Assembly: GCF_030544485.1 (NCBI RefSeq)
Contig: NZ_CP130610.1
Location: 1,736,001-1,800,000 of the forward strand
Source of the DNA: Halomonas sp. HAL1
Lineage (GTDB): Bacteria > Pseudomonadota > Gammaproteobacteria > Pseudomonadales > Halomonadaceae
Length of the DNA: 64,000 nt
Direction of reading: 5' to 3'
The notes beneath the pieces were generated by a model. It did not search any database, was not told the origin of the DNA, and was given only the letters and a program-made list of their open reading frames with translations. Made by a program: the position numbers and the translations under genes. Positions 53,209-62,360 of this stretch are shown here, piece by piece. Every line of letters begins with the position of its first letter. Position 1 is the first letter of the stretch.

Positions 53209-54882
53209 TCAGGCGCGTTTGGCAGGCGCGCCGTTGGCGACATAGTAGTCCACACTCGCCCGGGGCAGCGGCTCATTACCCTTGATGTGGTCGGCGATCT
53301 TTTCCGCCAGCATAATGGTGGGGGCATTCAGGTTGCCGGTAGGAATCACCGGGAAGAGCGAGGCGTCGACCACGCGCAGACCTTCAATACCATGCACGCG
53401 CCCCTGGCCGTCGGTGACCGCCATCTCGCCTTCGCCCATTCGGCAACTGCCGCAGGGGTGATAGGCGGTTTCGGCATGCTCTTTGACGAAGGCGTCGAGT
53501 TCGGCGTCGGACTGCACGTCCGGTCCGGGCGCTATTTCACGACCGCGGTACTTCTCAAAGGCTGGCTGGGCGATGATGTCACGAGTGAGGCGGATAGCAT
53601 CACGGAACTCTTGCCAGTCTTTCTCTTCGGCCATGTAGTTAAACAGGATGCTGGGCGCCGCATGTGGATCTTTTGACGTCAGGCGGATACGGCCGCGACT
53701 TTCAGAGCGCATCGAGCCGACGTGGGCCTGGAAACCGTGGGCCTGCACCGCGCTCTTGCCGTTGTAGCTGATGGCGATGGGCAGGAAGTGGTACTGCAGA
53801 TTGGGCCACTCCTCTTCATCCCGGCTGCGAATAAAGCCACAGGATTCAAACTGATTACTGGCGCCAACGCCGGTGCCATTGAATAGCCATTCGGCGCCAA
53901 TCTTAGGCTGGTTGTACCACTTCAAGGCCGGGTAAAGTGAGATTGGCTCTTTGCACTCGTACTGGATGTACATTTCCAGGTGATCCTGGAGATTTTCACC
54001 CACGCCGGGCAGGGCGTGAACCGTCTCGATATTCAGTTCGTTCAGCAGTTCTGGATTGCCAATGCCTGAACGCTGCAGAATCTGCGGCGAGGCGATAGCG
54101 CCACCGCATAGCAACACTTCGCGGCGTACGTAGGCCTGCTGTTTTTCGCCTTTTTGTTCATAGCGAACACCAACGGCGCGTTTACCTTCAAACTCAATCA
54201 CATCGGTAACGGCATGTGTTTCGATAGTAAGGTTATGGCGCTTCTTGGCAATGTCTAGGTAGCCCCGGGCCGTGGACGCGCGGCGGCCTTTGGGCGTGAC
54301 GAAACGGTCCATGGGGCCGAAGCCCTCTTGCTGGTAGCCGTTGACGTCTTCAGTCTCTGGGTAGCCTGCCTGTTTACCAGCTTCAATAAAGGTGCGATAG
54401 AGCGGGTTGTTAGTGGACTTTGGCGTGGTCACGCTCACCGGTCCATCGCCGCCGTGATAGCTATTGGGCCCAATGTCGCGGGTTTCGCACTTTTTGAAGT
54501 AGGGCAGGCAGCTCAGGTAGTCCCAATCTTCGAGTCCGGGCTGTTTGGCCCAGTTGTCGTAATCGAGCGCATTGCCGCGGATATAGCACATGCCATTAAT
54601 CAGCGAGGAGCCGCCCAGGCCTTTACCGCGGCCACATTCCATACGGCGGCCGTCCATATAGGGTTCGGGGTCGGTTTCGAAAGCCCAGTTATAGCGCTTT
54701 CCCTGAAGCGGGAAGGCAAGGGCGGCAGGCATTTGAGTGCGGAAATCGAGGCGGTAGTCCGGCCCACCCGCTTCTATCAGCAGTACGCTGACGTTGCTGT
54801 CTTCGGTGAGGCGAGTAGCGAGTACATTGCCCGCGGAGCCTGCGCCGATAATGATGTAATCAAATTCGCGTGGTTGAGACAT
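53209..54882 (-). CDS. betA: Choline dehydrogenase
   Basis: A 557-residue GMC-family flavoenzyme that oxidises choline to betaine aldehyde at the inner membrane. The FAD site is [18 protein letters not shown], and the GMC signature [20 protein letters not shown] and the later [13 protein letters not shown] are present. The active-site His lies in [11 protein letters not shown] and the C-terminal Asn in [11 protein letters not shown]. It is the distal gene of the betIBA set and is followed by a terminator. A palindromic repeat separates it from betB. Confidence 0.95.
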   Translation of the reverse strand: MSQPREFDYIIIGAGSAGNVLATRLTEDSNVSVLLIEAGGPDYRLDFRTQMPAALAFPLQGKRYNWAFETDPEPYMDGRRMECGRGKGLGGSSLINGMCYIRGNALDYDNWAKQPGLEDWDYLSCLPYFKKCETRDIGPNSYHGGDGPVSVTTPKSTNNPLYRTFIEAGKQAGYPETEDVNGYQQEGFGPMDRFVTPKGRRASTARGYLDIAKKRHNLTIETHAVTDVIEFEGKRAVGVRYEQKGEKQQAYVRREVLLCGGAIASPQILQRSGIGNPELLNELNIETVHALPGVGENLQDHLEMYIQYECKEPISLYPALKWYNQPKIGAEWLFNGTGVGASNQFESCGFIRSRDEEEWPNLQYHFLPIAISYNGKSAVQAHGFQAHVGSMRSESRGRIRLTSKDPHAAPSILFNYMAEEKDWQEFRDAIRLTRDIIAQPAFEKYRGREIAPGPDVQSDAELDAFVKEHAETAYHPCGSCRMGEGEMAVTDGQGRVHGIEGLRVVDASLFPVIPTGNLNAPTIMLAEKIADHIKGNEPLPRASVDYYVANGAPAKRA

Positions 54883-54933
54883 AGTGAATTACCGAGTCTA
54901 AGATGGGGCGGGGCTTCCTGGCGGTAGCTTTAC

Positions 54934-54996
54934 GCGAGGGCGCTGTGAACCCATCCCTGGGCGCTACTTTTCCCATCCATGGGAAAAGACCCTCGC
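54934..54996. repeat. Long palindromic extragenic repeat between betB and betA
   Basis: GCGAGGG (54934-54940) pairs with CCCTCGC (54990-54996). Within it TTTTCCCATCCATGGGAAAA (54968-54987) forms a perfect inner palindrome, and a GGGCGCTAC/GGGCGCT motif is repeated. The layout resembles REP/BIME-type elements. I see no second copy in this window. Confidence 0.7.
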
Positions 54997-55051
54997 TACA
55001 AGCCACCCCCAGCGCCCTTGTCAGTTAGTGCGCAAAAAGTGGTGCTTTGAT

Positions 55052-56521
55052 TTAAAACACTGACTCGAACGGCCCCATCTCGATCTGTACCGACTTGGTT
55101 TGGGTATAGTGGTTAAGCGTCTCGATACCATTCTCGCGACCAATACCCGACTCTTTATAGCCGCCTACCGGCATCTCGGAGGGAGACTCGCCCCAGGTGT
55201 TGATCCAGCAGATACCCGCTTCCAACTGGTGAATGACACGGTGGGCGCGGTTCAAACTTTCACTGAAGACACCGGCGGCAAGGCCATAAGTGGTGTCGTT
55301 GGCGCGGCGAATGACTTCTGCTTCGTCATCAAAGGCGAGCACCGACATCACTGGGCCGAAGATCTCTTCACGCACAATGCGCATTTCGTCGGTGCAGTCG
55401 GTGAAGACCGTTGGTGCGGCCCAGGCGCCATCGGCAAAGCTGCCGGTATTCCAGTCGTCGCCACCCACGAGCAGGCGAGCGCCTTGCTCCTTGCCCAGAG
55501 AAATATACGAAAGCACTTTTTCCTGGTGCTCAAAGCTGACCAGCGGGCCAAAGTTGACGCTAGGATCCATAGGGTCGCCTGCTTTGATTCGCTTGACGCG
55601 CTCTATCAGCTTGGCTTCAAAGGCGTCTTTAACGCTGCTCTCAACAAACACCCGCGTTCCGTTGGTGCAAATTTGGCCGCTGGAGTAGAAGTTGGCCATC
55701 ATGGCGGCATCGGCGGCGCGATCAAGGTCGGCATCCGCGAAGACCAGCAGCGGCGATTTGCCCCCCAATTCCATGGTGACGTCTTTTAATGTCGAGCTAG
55801 CCGCGGCGGCCATGACTTTTTTGCCGGTGCCCGCTTCGCCGGTGAACGATACCTTGGCGATACCAGGATGCTCAGTGAGCATGGCGCCTACGCGACCATC
55901 GCCCTGTACCACGTTGAACACGCCGTTGGGCAGGCCAGCCTCGGTGAAGATTTCCGCCAGTTTCATCACGGTGAGTGGCGTGACTTCACTGGGCTTGAAC
56001 ACCACCGCGTTGCCTGCGGCCAGTGCCGGGGCGGCTTTCCAGCAGGCGATTTGAATGGGATAGTTCCAGGCGCCAATCGCACCAATTACGCCTAGCGGCT
56101 CGCGGCGGGTATACACGAAAGAGCTGTCGCGTAGGGGAATCTGGCTGCCTTGAATAGCAGGCGCTAGGCCAGCGTAGTACTCGAGCGCATCTGCGCCGGT
56201 GACGATATCGACGCTAGCCGTTTCGCTGATCGGCTTGCCGGTATTGCGGGTTTCAAGCTCGGCAAGCTCATCATTCCGCTCTCTTAATAGCGCAACAGCG
56301 CGCAATAAGATGCGCGAGCGTTCCATGCCGGTCATTGCAGCCCATTCACGCTGGCCCCGCAGAGCGGCTTCTACAGCCGTGTCGACATCCGCTTGGCTTG
56401 CCTGACCAATCGTGGCCAGCAAGCTGCCATAAAACGGGTTGGTGACTGTGAAGGTGTCGCCTGATGTGGCGTCTACCTGGCGACCATCAATATAGAGTGG
56501 CTGTATGTTTTGAGCGGCCAT
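55052..56521 (-). CDS. betB: Betaine aldehyde dehydrogenase
   Basis: A 489-residue aldehyde dehydrogenase that converts betaine aldehyde to the osmoprotectant glycine betaine with NAD(P)+. The catalytic Glu is in [14 protein letters not shown] and the catalytic Cys in [18 protein letters not shown]. The substrate-channel pattern [32 protein letters not shown] (read in parts) is typical of BetB. GGAGACC lies six bases before ATG 56521. The next upstream gene is betI, 23 bases away, so the two are coupled in one transcript. Confidence 0.95.
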   Translation of the reverse strand: MAAQNIQPLYIDGRQVDATSGDTFTVTNPFYGSLLATIGQASQADVDTAVEAALRGQREWAAMTGMERSRILLRAVALLRERNDELAELETRNTGKPISETASVDIVTGADALEYYAGLAPAIQGSQIPLRDSSFVYTRREPLGVIGAIGAWNYPIQIACWKAAPALAAGNAVVFKPSEVTPLTVMKLAEIFTEAGLPNGVFNVVQGDGRVGAMLTEHPGIAKVSFTGEAGTGKKVMAAAASSTLKDVTMELGGKSPLLVFADADLDRAADAAMMANFYSSGQICTNGTRVFVESSVKDAFEAKLIERVKRIKAGDPMDPSVNFGPLVSFEHQEKVLSYISLGKEQGARLLVGGDDWNTGSFADGAWAAPTVFTDCTDEMRIVREEIFGPVMSVLAFDDEAEVIRRANDTTYGLAAGVFSESLNRAHRVIHQLEAGICWINTWGESPSEMPVGGYKESGIGRENGIETLNHYTQTKSVQIEMGPFESVF

Positions 56522-56544
56522 GTCGGTCTCCATGAATAAGTTAA

Positions 56545-57165
56545 TTAACTATAAATATTGGATGCTTTCGTAGTGCATCCATGATGAGCAAAAAGCTGGT
56601 CGAGATAGGTGTGCGCAAGGTGGCGAGCTTCTGCCGCGTCAAGACCTTCAGGCGTCAGGGCGCCGCGCAGCCATAAGCCATCAATCATGGCCGCCAAGCC
56701 GCGGGCCGCGTTACGGGCCTCGGTAGGGGGCATGACGCGTTTAAACTGGTGACATAAATTGCTGTAAAGGCGGCGATCATTGACGTTTTGCAACCGCTGT
56801 AGCATGGGTTTATGCATGCTGCTGGCCCAGAAGGCTAACCAGGTCTTGGCGGCTGGGCCGGTGACCTGGGTGCGGTCAAAGTTGCCCTCGATAATGGCAC
56901 CGATATGAGCACGCGGGGCGTTGTCTTCCAGCGCATAGCGGCGCACTGCCACGGCCTTGGTAAGGTCGGTCAAAATTTGCCGCATGGTGGCCTCAAGCAG
57001 GCCATCCTTGCCGCCAAAATAGTGACTGATAATACCCGCTGAAACGCCCGCATGACGTGCAATACGCATGACGGTGGCTTCTGCCAGACCGACTTCATCA
57101 ATGGCTACCATGGTCGCGTTGATCAACTGCTGGCGGCGTATCGGTTCCATTCCCACCTTTGGCAC
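56545..57165 (-). CDS. betI: TetR family choline-sensing repressor BetI
   Basis: A 206-residue TetR regulator. The N-terminus [17 protein letters not shown] is the standard BetI start, with a GTG start codon and AGGAGA upstream. The helix-turn-helix contains [26 protein letters not shown] (in part). It represses bet genes until choline is present. A perfect palindrome, the expected BetI site, lies between this gene and choX, which it faces. Confidence 0.93.
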   Translation of the reverse strand: MPKVGMEPIRRQQLINATMVAIDEVGLAEATVMRIARHAGVSAGIISHYFGGKDGLLEATMRQILTDLTKAVAVRRYALEDNAPRAHIGAIIEGNFDRTQVTGPAAKTWLAFWASSMHKPMLQRLQNVNDRRLYSNLCHQFKRVMPPTEARNAARGLAAMIDGLWLRGALTPEGLDAAEARHLAHTYLDQLFAHHGCTTKASNIYS

Positions 57166-57256
57166 AGCGCTCTCCTAATTCGTTGAATGCCTAACTTGGG
57201 TAGATGCTTGAAACCCAGGCGCAGGCATGATTACCTAACCATGATGGCATTTTTTT

Positions 57257-57270
57257 ATTGAACGTTCAAT
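57257..57270. promoter_or_regulatory. BetI operator candidate
   Basis: ATTGAACGTTCAAT is a perfect 14-base palindrome between the divergent betI and choX genes. It has the form of known BetI sites (TTGAACGTTCAA core), so BetI probably controls both directions. Confidence 0.75.
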
Positions 57271-57356
57271 CAATAAAAAGGCGCCGACATTTACACTGGA
57301 TGCGACCTCTGCCATCAATGAGTGTTCGCAGCAGACGTTTAAGGGGAACCACGATC

Positions 57357-58292
57357 ATGAGCAGAACTTCTTCACGCTACGCAGGTGCTTTATTGCTGGC
57401 AGCAGGCCTACCAGCGGTGGCTTACGCCGACGAGTGCAGCAGCGTGCGCTTTGCAGAAGTGGGCTGGACGGACATCACCGCGACGACGGCGCTAGCCAGT
57501 GAAGTACTTGAAGGGCTTGGTTACGAGCCAAGCGTGGATACGGTTTCCGTGCCGATCGCCTACGCAGGCATGCGCAACAATGATTTTGATGTCTTTCTGG
57601 GTAATTGGATGCCCTCAATGGCTTCCATCAGCGACCCCTATATCGAGCGTGGAGAGGTTGAGCGCCTGGTGGCTAACCTGGAAGGGGCGAAGTACACCCT
57701 TGCAGTGCCCCAGTATGTTTACGACGCTGGCGTGACCTCGGTTAACGATTTAGCGGAGCATGCCGACCAGTTTGATCGCAGCTTGCACGGCATCGAGGCG
57801 GGTAACGATGGCAACGAGATGATTGAGCAGATGATCGATGATGACGCTTATGGCCTTGGCGATTGGCAGGTAATAGATTCCAGCGAAGCGGGAATGCTGG
57901 CAGAACTGCGCGCCCGAGTACCCAACGAGCAGTGGATGGTGTTTTTGGGCTGGGAGCCGCATCCCATGAACTCCAACTTTGAGATGGCCTACCTTTCTGA
58001 TGCCGATGACTATTTTGGCCCAGATCTGGGCGGCGCCACGGTGCACACCAATACCCGTGCGGGCTTTGTGGAGGAGTGCCCCAATGTGGGCACGCTATTG
58101 CGCAACATGACGTTTACCCTGGAAATGGAAAACCAGCTAATGAGCGCGATCATGGATGATGGCGAAGACCCTCGTGATGCCGCGCGTGATTACTTGAAGG
58201 CCAATGATGGCGTGCTGGACGAGTGGTTAGACGGCGTGACCACACGCAACGGCGAGCCTGGTGCTGAGGCCGTGCGTACTGCTATTCAATAA
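57357..58292 (+). CDS. choX: Choline-binding ABC transporter protein (ChoX type)
   Basis: A 311-residue periplasmic binding protein with a signal peptide ([17 protein letters not shown]). Aromatic residues that would cage a quaternary amine are in FAEVGWTDITATT, FLGNWMPSM, YVYDAGVTS and VFLGWEPHPMN. It should deliver choline for oxidation by BetAB. AAGGGG lies ten bases before ATG 57357, and the frame upstream to 57258 crosses the BetI palindrome. No permease or ATPase gene follows in this window, so its partners must be elsewhere. Confidence 0.87.
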   Translation: MSRTSSRYAGALLLAAGLPAVAYADECSSVRFAEVGWTDITATTALASEVLEGLGYEPSVDTVSVPIAYAGMRNNDFDVFLGNWMPSMASISDPYIERGEVERLVANLEGAKYTLAVPQYVYDAGVTSVNDLAEHADQFDRSLHGIEAGNDGNEMIEQMIDDDAYGLGDWQVIDSSEAGMLAELRARVPNEQWMVFLGWEPHPMNSNFEMAYLSDADDYFGPDLGGATVHTNTRAGFVEECPNVGTLLRNMTFTLEMENQLMSAIMDDGEDPRDAARDYLKANDGVLDEWLDGVTTRNGEPGAEAVRTAIQ

Positions 58293-58310
58293 GTCAATTT
58301 TGGTGATAGC

Positions 58311-58336
58311 GGCAAGCCGGAATCCGGCTTGCCTTT
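58311..58336 (+). terminator. Rho-independent terminator of choX
   Basis: GGCAAGCCGGA (58311-58321) pairs with TCCGGCTTGCC (58323-58333), then TTT. The loop is very short. Confidence 0.8.
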
Positions 58337-58378
58337 CATCGTTAAGGTAGGCATAATCTGCACCCGTTGATGAGGAAA

Positions 58379-58455
58379 GGCTACGTAGCTCAGCTGGTTA
58401 GAGCACATCACTCATAATGATGGGGTCCCCTGTTCAAATCAGGGCGTAGCCACCA
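58379..58455 (+). tRNA. tRNA-Met (anticodon CAT), elongator type
   Basis: GGCTACG pairs with CGTAGCC as acceptor stem. The D arm is AGCTCAGCTGGTTAGAGC. The anticodon loop around CTCATAA gives CAT, and the T arm is CCTGTTCAAATCAGG. CCA is encoded at 58453-58455. The 5' G pairs with C, so it is the elongator rather than initiator type, which would have an unpaired first base. Confidence 0.95.
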
Positions 58456-58499
58456 CATCAGCATTAGCACACTTACTTAACAACCGAGTGTGCCGTTAT

Positions 58500-58609
58500 G
58501 GTGGCCCCTTAGGTCCTCCCGCAACGCTAAACTGCGAACCCCGCCAGGCCCGGAAGGGAGCAACGGTAGTGGTGGCTGCGTGTGCCGGGATGTGGCTTCT
58601 GGGGTCGCC
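58500..58609 (+). ncRNA. ffs: Signal recognition particle RNA (4.5S)
   Basis: The conserved core is clear: CCTCCCGCAACGCTAAACTGC, the loop CAGGCCCGGAAGGGAGCA (about 58545-58562), and GCGTGTGCCGGGATGTGGCT. The ends GGTGGCCCC and GGGGTCGCC pair with wobbles. It is the RNA part of the SRP that targets membrane proteins. The 5' and 3' ends are estimated by pairing. Confidence 0.93.
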
Positions 58610-58632
58610 TCCATTTCTAGTCGTTTCCTGCC

Positions 58633-58688
58633 TGTTTTGACATAAATTGCCTTCAAAATGACATAATCTGCGATTTGTCATGACATAA
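58633..58688. mobile_element. Repeats resembling a Tn7-like transposon end, just downstream of ffs
   Basis: TGACATAA occurs at 58638-58645, 58659-58666 and 58681-58688, 21 and 22 bases apart. A TGT starts the block at 58633, 24 bases past ffs. Tn7-like elements have TGT termini and a series of ~20-22 bp TnsB-binding repeats, and some insert next to ffs. No Tns genes and no second end are visible, so this is a candidate remnant only. Confidence 0.45.
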
Positions 58689-58832
58689 CCTATTTTTGTA
58701 ATAATCCTACGAAATGGGGTGATGTTATGTATAGGCGCAAGCTCCGAAAGTGCTAATTTTTATTTTTACCGGAAATCGTTTTAAAGTGTTGTTTTTGAGC
58801 TGTTTTCAAAGATGTAACGGCTATTAAAGGCA

Positions 58833-58909
58833 GCAGAGCGTAGTGCAGCTTGGTAGCGCGTGGCACTGCGGTTGCAAAGGTCGCAGGTTGGAATCTCTCT
58901 TTCCGCTAA
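58833..58909 (+). pseudogene. Degenerate tRNA-like sequence
   Basis: GCGTAGTGCAGCTTGGTAGCGC looks like a D arm, and GCAGGTTGGAATC resembles a T arm but with G replacing the invariant C (GGTTGGAATC). The acceptor ends do not pair well and no clear anticodon stem forms. A T-rich hairpin terminator follows. It may be a decayed tRNA or an attachment-site remnant. Confidence 0.5.
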
Positions 58910-58920
58910 GTATTACGAAT

Positions 58921-58947
58921 AAGCCTCTTACTTTCATAGGCTTTTTT
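58921..58947 (+). terminator. Terminator after the tRNA-like sequence
   Basis: AAGCCT (58921-58926) pairs with AGGCTT (58938-58943), which runs into TTTTTT. Confidence 0.7.
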
Positions 58948-59264
58948 GTGTCTGTAATTTCATCAGCCCATACTTCTGTTTTGGCTCTCTCTGGAATGCA
59001 TAGAAGGCCTCTGGACGATTCTGCCCTTAGTCATGATAACCGGGCTTTGAAATATACAGCTGCTATATATCTGCCAGTATAATGAAAGCTAATGCTCTAC
59101 GCAGCGTTGACTGGCTACTGTCATCATCCGCTGCTCATTTTGATATCAGTCTATCTATTTAAACCTTAGCGAGCCCCTTGAAGCTCATTAAGGCATCCTT
59201 GCTTTTTAATCATCCCAATTTTGCAAAGCTAGCTGTGTATATTCTATTGCTCTGCGCTGGTTAG
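58948..59264. other. Non-coding stretch before the ttrA stop
   Basis: These 317 bases are AT-richer than the flanks and show no confident gene. A 79-codon plus-strand frame from 58843 crosses the tRNA-like sequence and its terminator and has no binding site, so I do not accept it. No ttrA terminator is obvious. Confidence 0.5.
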
Positions 59265-62200
59265 CTACACTCGTCTAACTTTTACTGGTAAGCCTTGGCG
59301 CACGCTGGCCCCACTGATTGGCTCTAGCCAAGTGCCATCTACTTTCCGTGTGGGGTCTTGGAAGCCTAGGTCATTAATATTGATCCCTGCACGCATCCAG
59401 GGCATATCCGGCTGGGATACACCGTCGATGACATGTGGCGTGGCACCTAAATCCTTGTGGCCATAGCCGTGCTCAATGCCCAGGGCACCAGGTATTACGC
59501 TTTCACTGACAAGTGCCAACCCCACCACGCTTCCGCCAGGGCTTTCTATGAGAATGGTATCACCGTGCTGGATACCAAAGCGCTCGGCGTCTTGGCGGTG
59601 CATTTGTATCGGGTTATAAGGCTTGATCATACGTAGCCGCTCACTGCCAATGGCGTAAGAGTTCATCAGGTTGGATTTGAACGAGAAAGCTAGCAGCGGC
59701 CACTCCTGCTCAGAAAATACCTCGCGCATGGGTTGCTTGTTCGCCAGCTGAGGCAGCTTATGGCAGGGGACGCCGCTATTGGGAAGGCCATTAGTGGTAT
59801 CAATACTGGTGCCTACCGATTCGTTGTAAACACACAGCGTTTGCTTCCACTGGTATTTCAATTTTTCACCGATGAAGTGCTCGCTGGCATCTTCAAAGCG
59901 TCCACCCCGGGCATAGAGATAGGCGACTCGAGCGCGTTCATCAGTTTTTAGCGTTCGTGCGATTTTAGGCAGCAGTGGGGTAATGCCTCCATGAGCAATA
60001 TCAGCGTCATCTGCTTCTGGCAGTGGCTCTTCTTGAAAAGAGATATTGGCCGCGGCTCGTAGGTAGTAATCCTCAGCGCGATTGAGCGGGTGCAGATTTC
60101 CTTGGGCATCGGGAATTGCGTTGTCGCCAAAGCCGGGCAGACCCAGGCGCTTGGCAACGGCGATAAAGAAGCTGTCCATTGATACTGGTTCGCCCTCGGC
60201 GGTTTTTTGCTGGCGTGGCTCAACTACGGGCCAGCAGGCGGTGGTTAGTTTGCCGAGGGTGCCTTTCCACGCGCCAGCAAACCCCCACACCTCGTACATC
60301 ACGGAATCAGGCACGATGTAGTCGGCGTAGCGGTTGGTTTCATTGATGAAGCCATCCACGGCGACAAAGAGCCCTAGCCGCTTGGGATCCTTCAGCTTGT
60401 CGACAATGACGCTTTTCAGACCGGCCTGACCATAAATCGGGTTGGCCATACAGCCAATCACCGCTTTGATGGGGTAAGGATAGCCATCTAGTGCCGAGGG
60501 TAGGTGCTCTGTGAGTGTCGGCGGTGCCAACGAGCGCCACGGCGCTCTAGCCGGGTAAGGATTTTCGCCTGCGGCGACTTTGCGCTGATACTCGGAAGAC
60601 TTTTCGTAGGGGAAGCGCGAGCGGGATAGAAATACTCCCTGAGGCGCGCGCTTACCAGGAAAGTTGGCTAAGTCGTAGCGTGGGCCCTCGCCGGTACCGC
60701 TGTAAGTGCCGCCGCCCAAGGCGCTGCCACCCTTCATATTGTAGTTGCCCGCCAGCAGGTTCAGCATTTGCACGCTGAACGCGGCGTAGAAACCGTTACC
60801 CGACATCATGCCGCCGTGACAGTTAACAGCGGCTTTTCTGCCATGGCTGGCATAGCGGCTGGCCAATTCAATAATCGTCGCCTTGGGAATGCCACAATGC
60901 TCTGCATAGGTGTCTAGGTCGTACTCGTGGGCAGATTCGCTTAGCAACGTCAGGCTGCTTTTGACGGTCACGGTGGTGCCATCGGCAAGCTCAACCGGAC
61001 GTTCGGCAAAGAGCTCGGCGGTCATCACCTCTTCGCTTAGCGCGAGTTCGCCATTGGCGACTACCATCGGCGAGTCAGTATCGTTACCCGCTTCTGCTAG
61101 ACCCAGGTCGCTGGCGCGAAGAAAATAACCTCTGCGGGGGTGTTCATAGGTGTCAATCACCAAATGAGTGGCGTTGGAGTGGGTGGTTTCGCCCGCTGCA
61201 TCGGCGGCGGCTTGGCCGGGCAGGACTAGGAAGTCGCTAGCATAGCCCTGGTTGTCGAGTAGCCACTGGATGATTGCCATGGCAAAAGCGCTGTCTGTCC
61301 CAGGACGAATAGGCACCCAGCGGTTATTGTCGGCTGCGTGGGAGGTGGCGGCATTGAGCGCTGGGTCGACCACCACGTACTCCAACGTACCGGCTGCACG
61401 GGCTTGGGCAATCAAGCGGCCTTGGCGTTTAAACGGGTTGCCCGCTTGGCTGGGCGCACAGCCGATATACATGATGAACCGTGCGTTTTGGATATCCGGC
61501 TTAACGTGGGCGTTGGTGACAATATTGTTCATCACCGCGCCAGATCCCATGCGGAAAGCCAAACCACAGTAAGCGCCATGGTGACCATAATTGCGGGTAG
61601 CAAAGGCATTGAGGGTAAAGCGCTTGAGTAGGTCTGAGCGCCCGTAGTCAGTGGCTTCCATTACCATTAATTGGTTGGCCTTGGGGCCATATTCAGGGTT
61701 GTCAGGGTCGATCAGGGTGTCGTGATCGCGAATATCGCGCAGTCCATCAACGTGGCCTTCGTTAAACAGGTCGCCGCCTTCGCAGATTTCTTCAATTAGC
61801 TGCTCAAAGGAGATTTTCTGCCATTGACGGCTTCCACGTTCACCTACTCGTTTCAGGCAGTGGTCGACTCGGAAAGGGTTGGTAATTTGGCTCATCATGG
61901 CGTTGCCACGGGCGCAGGCGGTGGAGCGGTTTATCTGACCCTGTTCACCATAGGCGCTAACACTGCGCAGTGCATCCGCCACCGGTGTACGCATAGGTAA
62001 ATGGTCGTCGGCGGATAGCGGGTGGTAGGGATTGCCTGATACCCGCAGTACTTCGCCAAGGGTGTCATCGACCCTCACTCTCACGCCGCATCGGGTAGTA
62101 CAGCCGTAACAAATAGTGAAGGCGACTCGCTGGCCGGGGGTTAAGGTGAGTTCACCAGTGTCTAAATCGACTCGGTATTCTGGAGTCAGCGAGTTGCCAT

Positions 62201-62360
62201 GAATATTGTGCCTGGGTTTTTCACCCGCGCTACCGGTAATGCCCTTAGCCATTTTTGCCAGTGGGTCGGCATAGCCCACAGCAAAAGTGGCTGCACCACC
62301 GGCGACGGCAGCGCCTTTTAGAAAACGGCGGCGTGACGGGTCTTGAGCAGACTTAGACAT
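59265..62360 (-). CDS. ttrA: Tetrathionate reductase-type molybdopterin subunit A
   Basis: A 1031-residue molybdenum oxidoreductase. A Tat signal with SRRRFLKG (residues 9-16) directs it to the periplasm. A [4Fe-4S] cysteine motif is visible with Cys84, Cys87, Cys91 and a late Cys149 (STACARG). A likely Mo-ligand cysteine is in HHGAYCGLAFRMG. It resembles TtrA, which reduces tetrathionate to thiosulfate in anaerobic respiration. Related sulfur or arsenic compounds are possible substrates. ATG 62360 is preceded by GGAGCG and overlaps the ttrC stop by eight bases. Confidence 0.85.
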   Translation of the reverse strand: MSKSAQDPSRRRFLKGAAVAGGAATFAVGYADPLAKMAKGITGSAGEKPRHNIHGNSLTPEYRVDLDTGELTLTPGQRVAFTICYGCTTRCGVRVRVDDTLGEVLRVSGNPYHPLSADDHLPMRTPVADALRSVSAYGEQGQINRSTACARGNAMMSQITNPFRVDHCLKRVGERGSRQWQKISFEQLIEEICEGGDLFNEGHVDGLRDIRDHDTLIDPDNPEYGPKANQLMVMEATDYGRSDLLKRFTLNAFATRNYGHHGAYCGLAFRMGSGAVMNNIVTNAHVKPDIQNARFIMYIGCAPSQAGNPFKRQGRLIAQARAAGTLEYVVVDPALNAATSHAADNNRWVPIRPGTDSAFAMAIIQWLLDNQGYASDFLVLPGQAAADAAGETTHSNATHLVIDTYEHPRRGYFLRASDLGLAEAGNDTDSPMVVANGELALSEEVMTAELFAERPVELADGTTVTVKSSLTLLSESAHEYDLDTYAEHCGIPKATIIELASRYASHGRKAAVNCHGGMMSGNGFYAAFSVQMLNLLAGNYNMKGGSALGGGTYSGTGEGPRYDLANFPGKRAPQGVFLSRSRFPYEKSSEYQRKVAAGENPYPARAPWRSLAPPTLTEHLPSALDGYPYPIKAVIGCMANPIYGQAGLKSVIVDKLKDPKRLGLFVAVDGFINETNRYADYIVPDSVMYEVWGFAGAWKGTLGKLTTACWPVVEPRQQKTAEGEPVSMDSFFIAVAKRLGLPGFGDNAIPDAQGNLHPLNRAEDYYLRAAANISFQEEPLPEADDADIAHGGITPLLPKIARTLKTDERARVAYLYARGGRFEDASEHFIGEKLKYQWKQTLCVYNESVGTSIDTTNGLPNSGVPCHKLPQLANKQPMREVFSEQEWPLLAFSFKSNLMNSYAIGSERLRMIKPYNPIQMHRQDAERFGIQHGDTILIESPGGSVVGLALVSESVIPGALGIEHGYGHKDLGATPHVIDGVSQPDMPWMRAGININDLGFQDPTRKVDGTWLEPISGASVRQGLPVKVRRV

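Noticed and set aside
58843..59082. A 79-codon plus-strand frame downstream of ffs
   Set aside because: It crosses the tRNA-like sequence and its terminator hairpin and has no ribosome binding site or family features.
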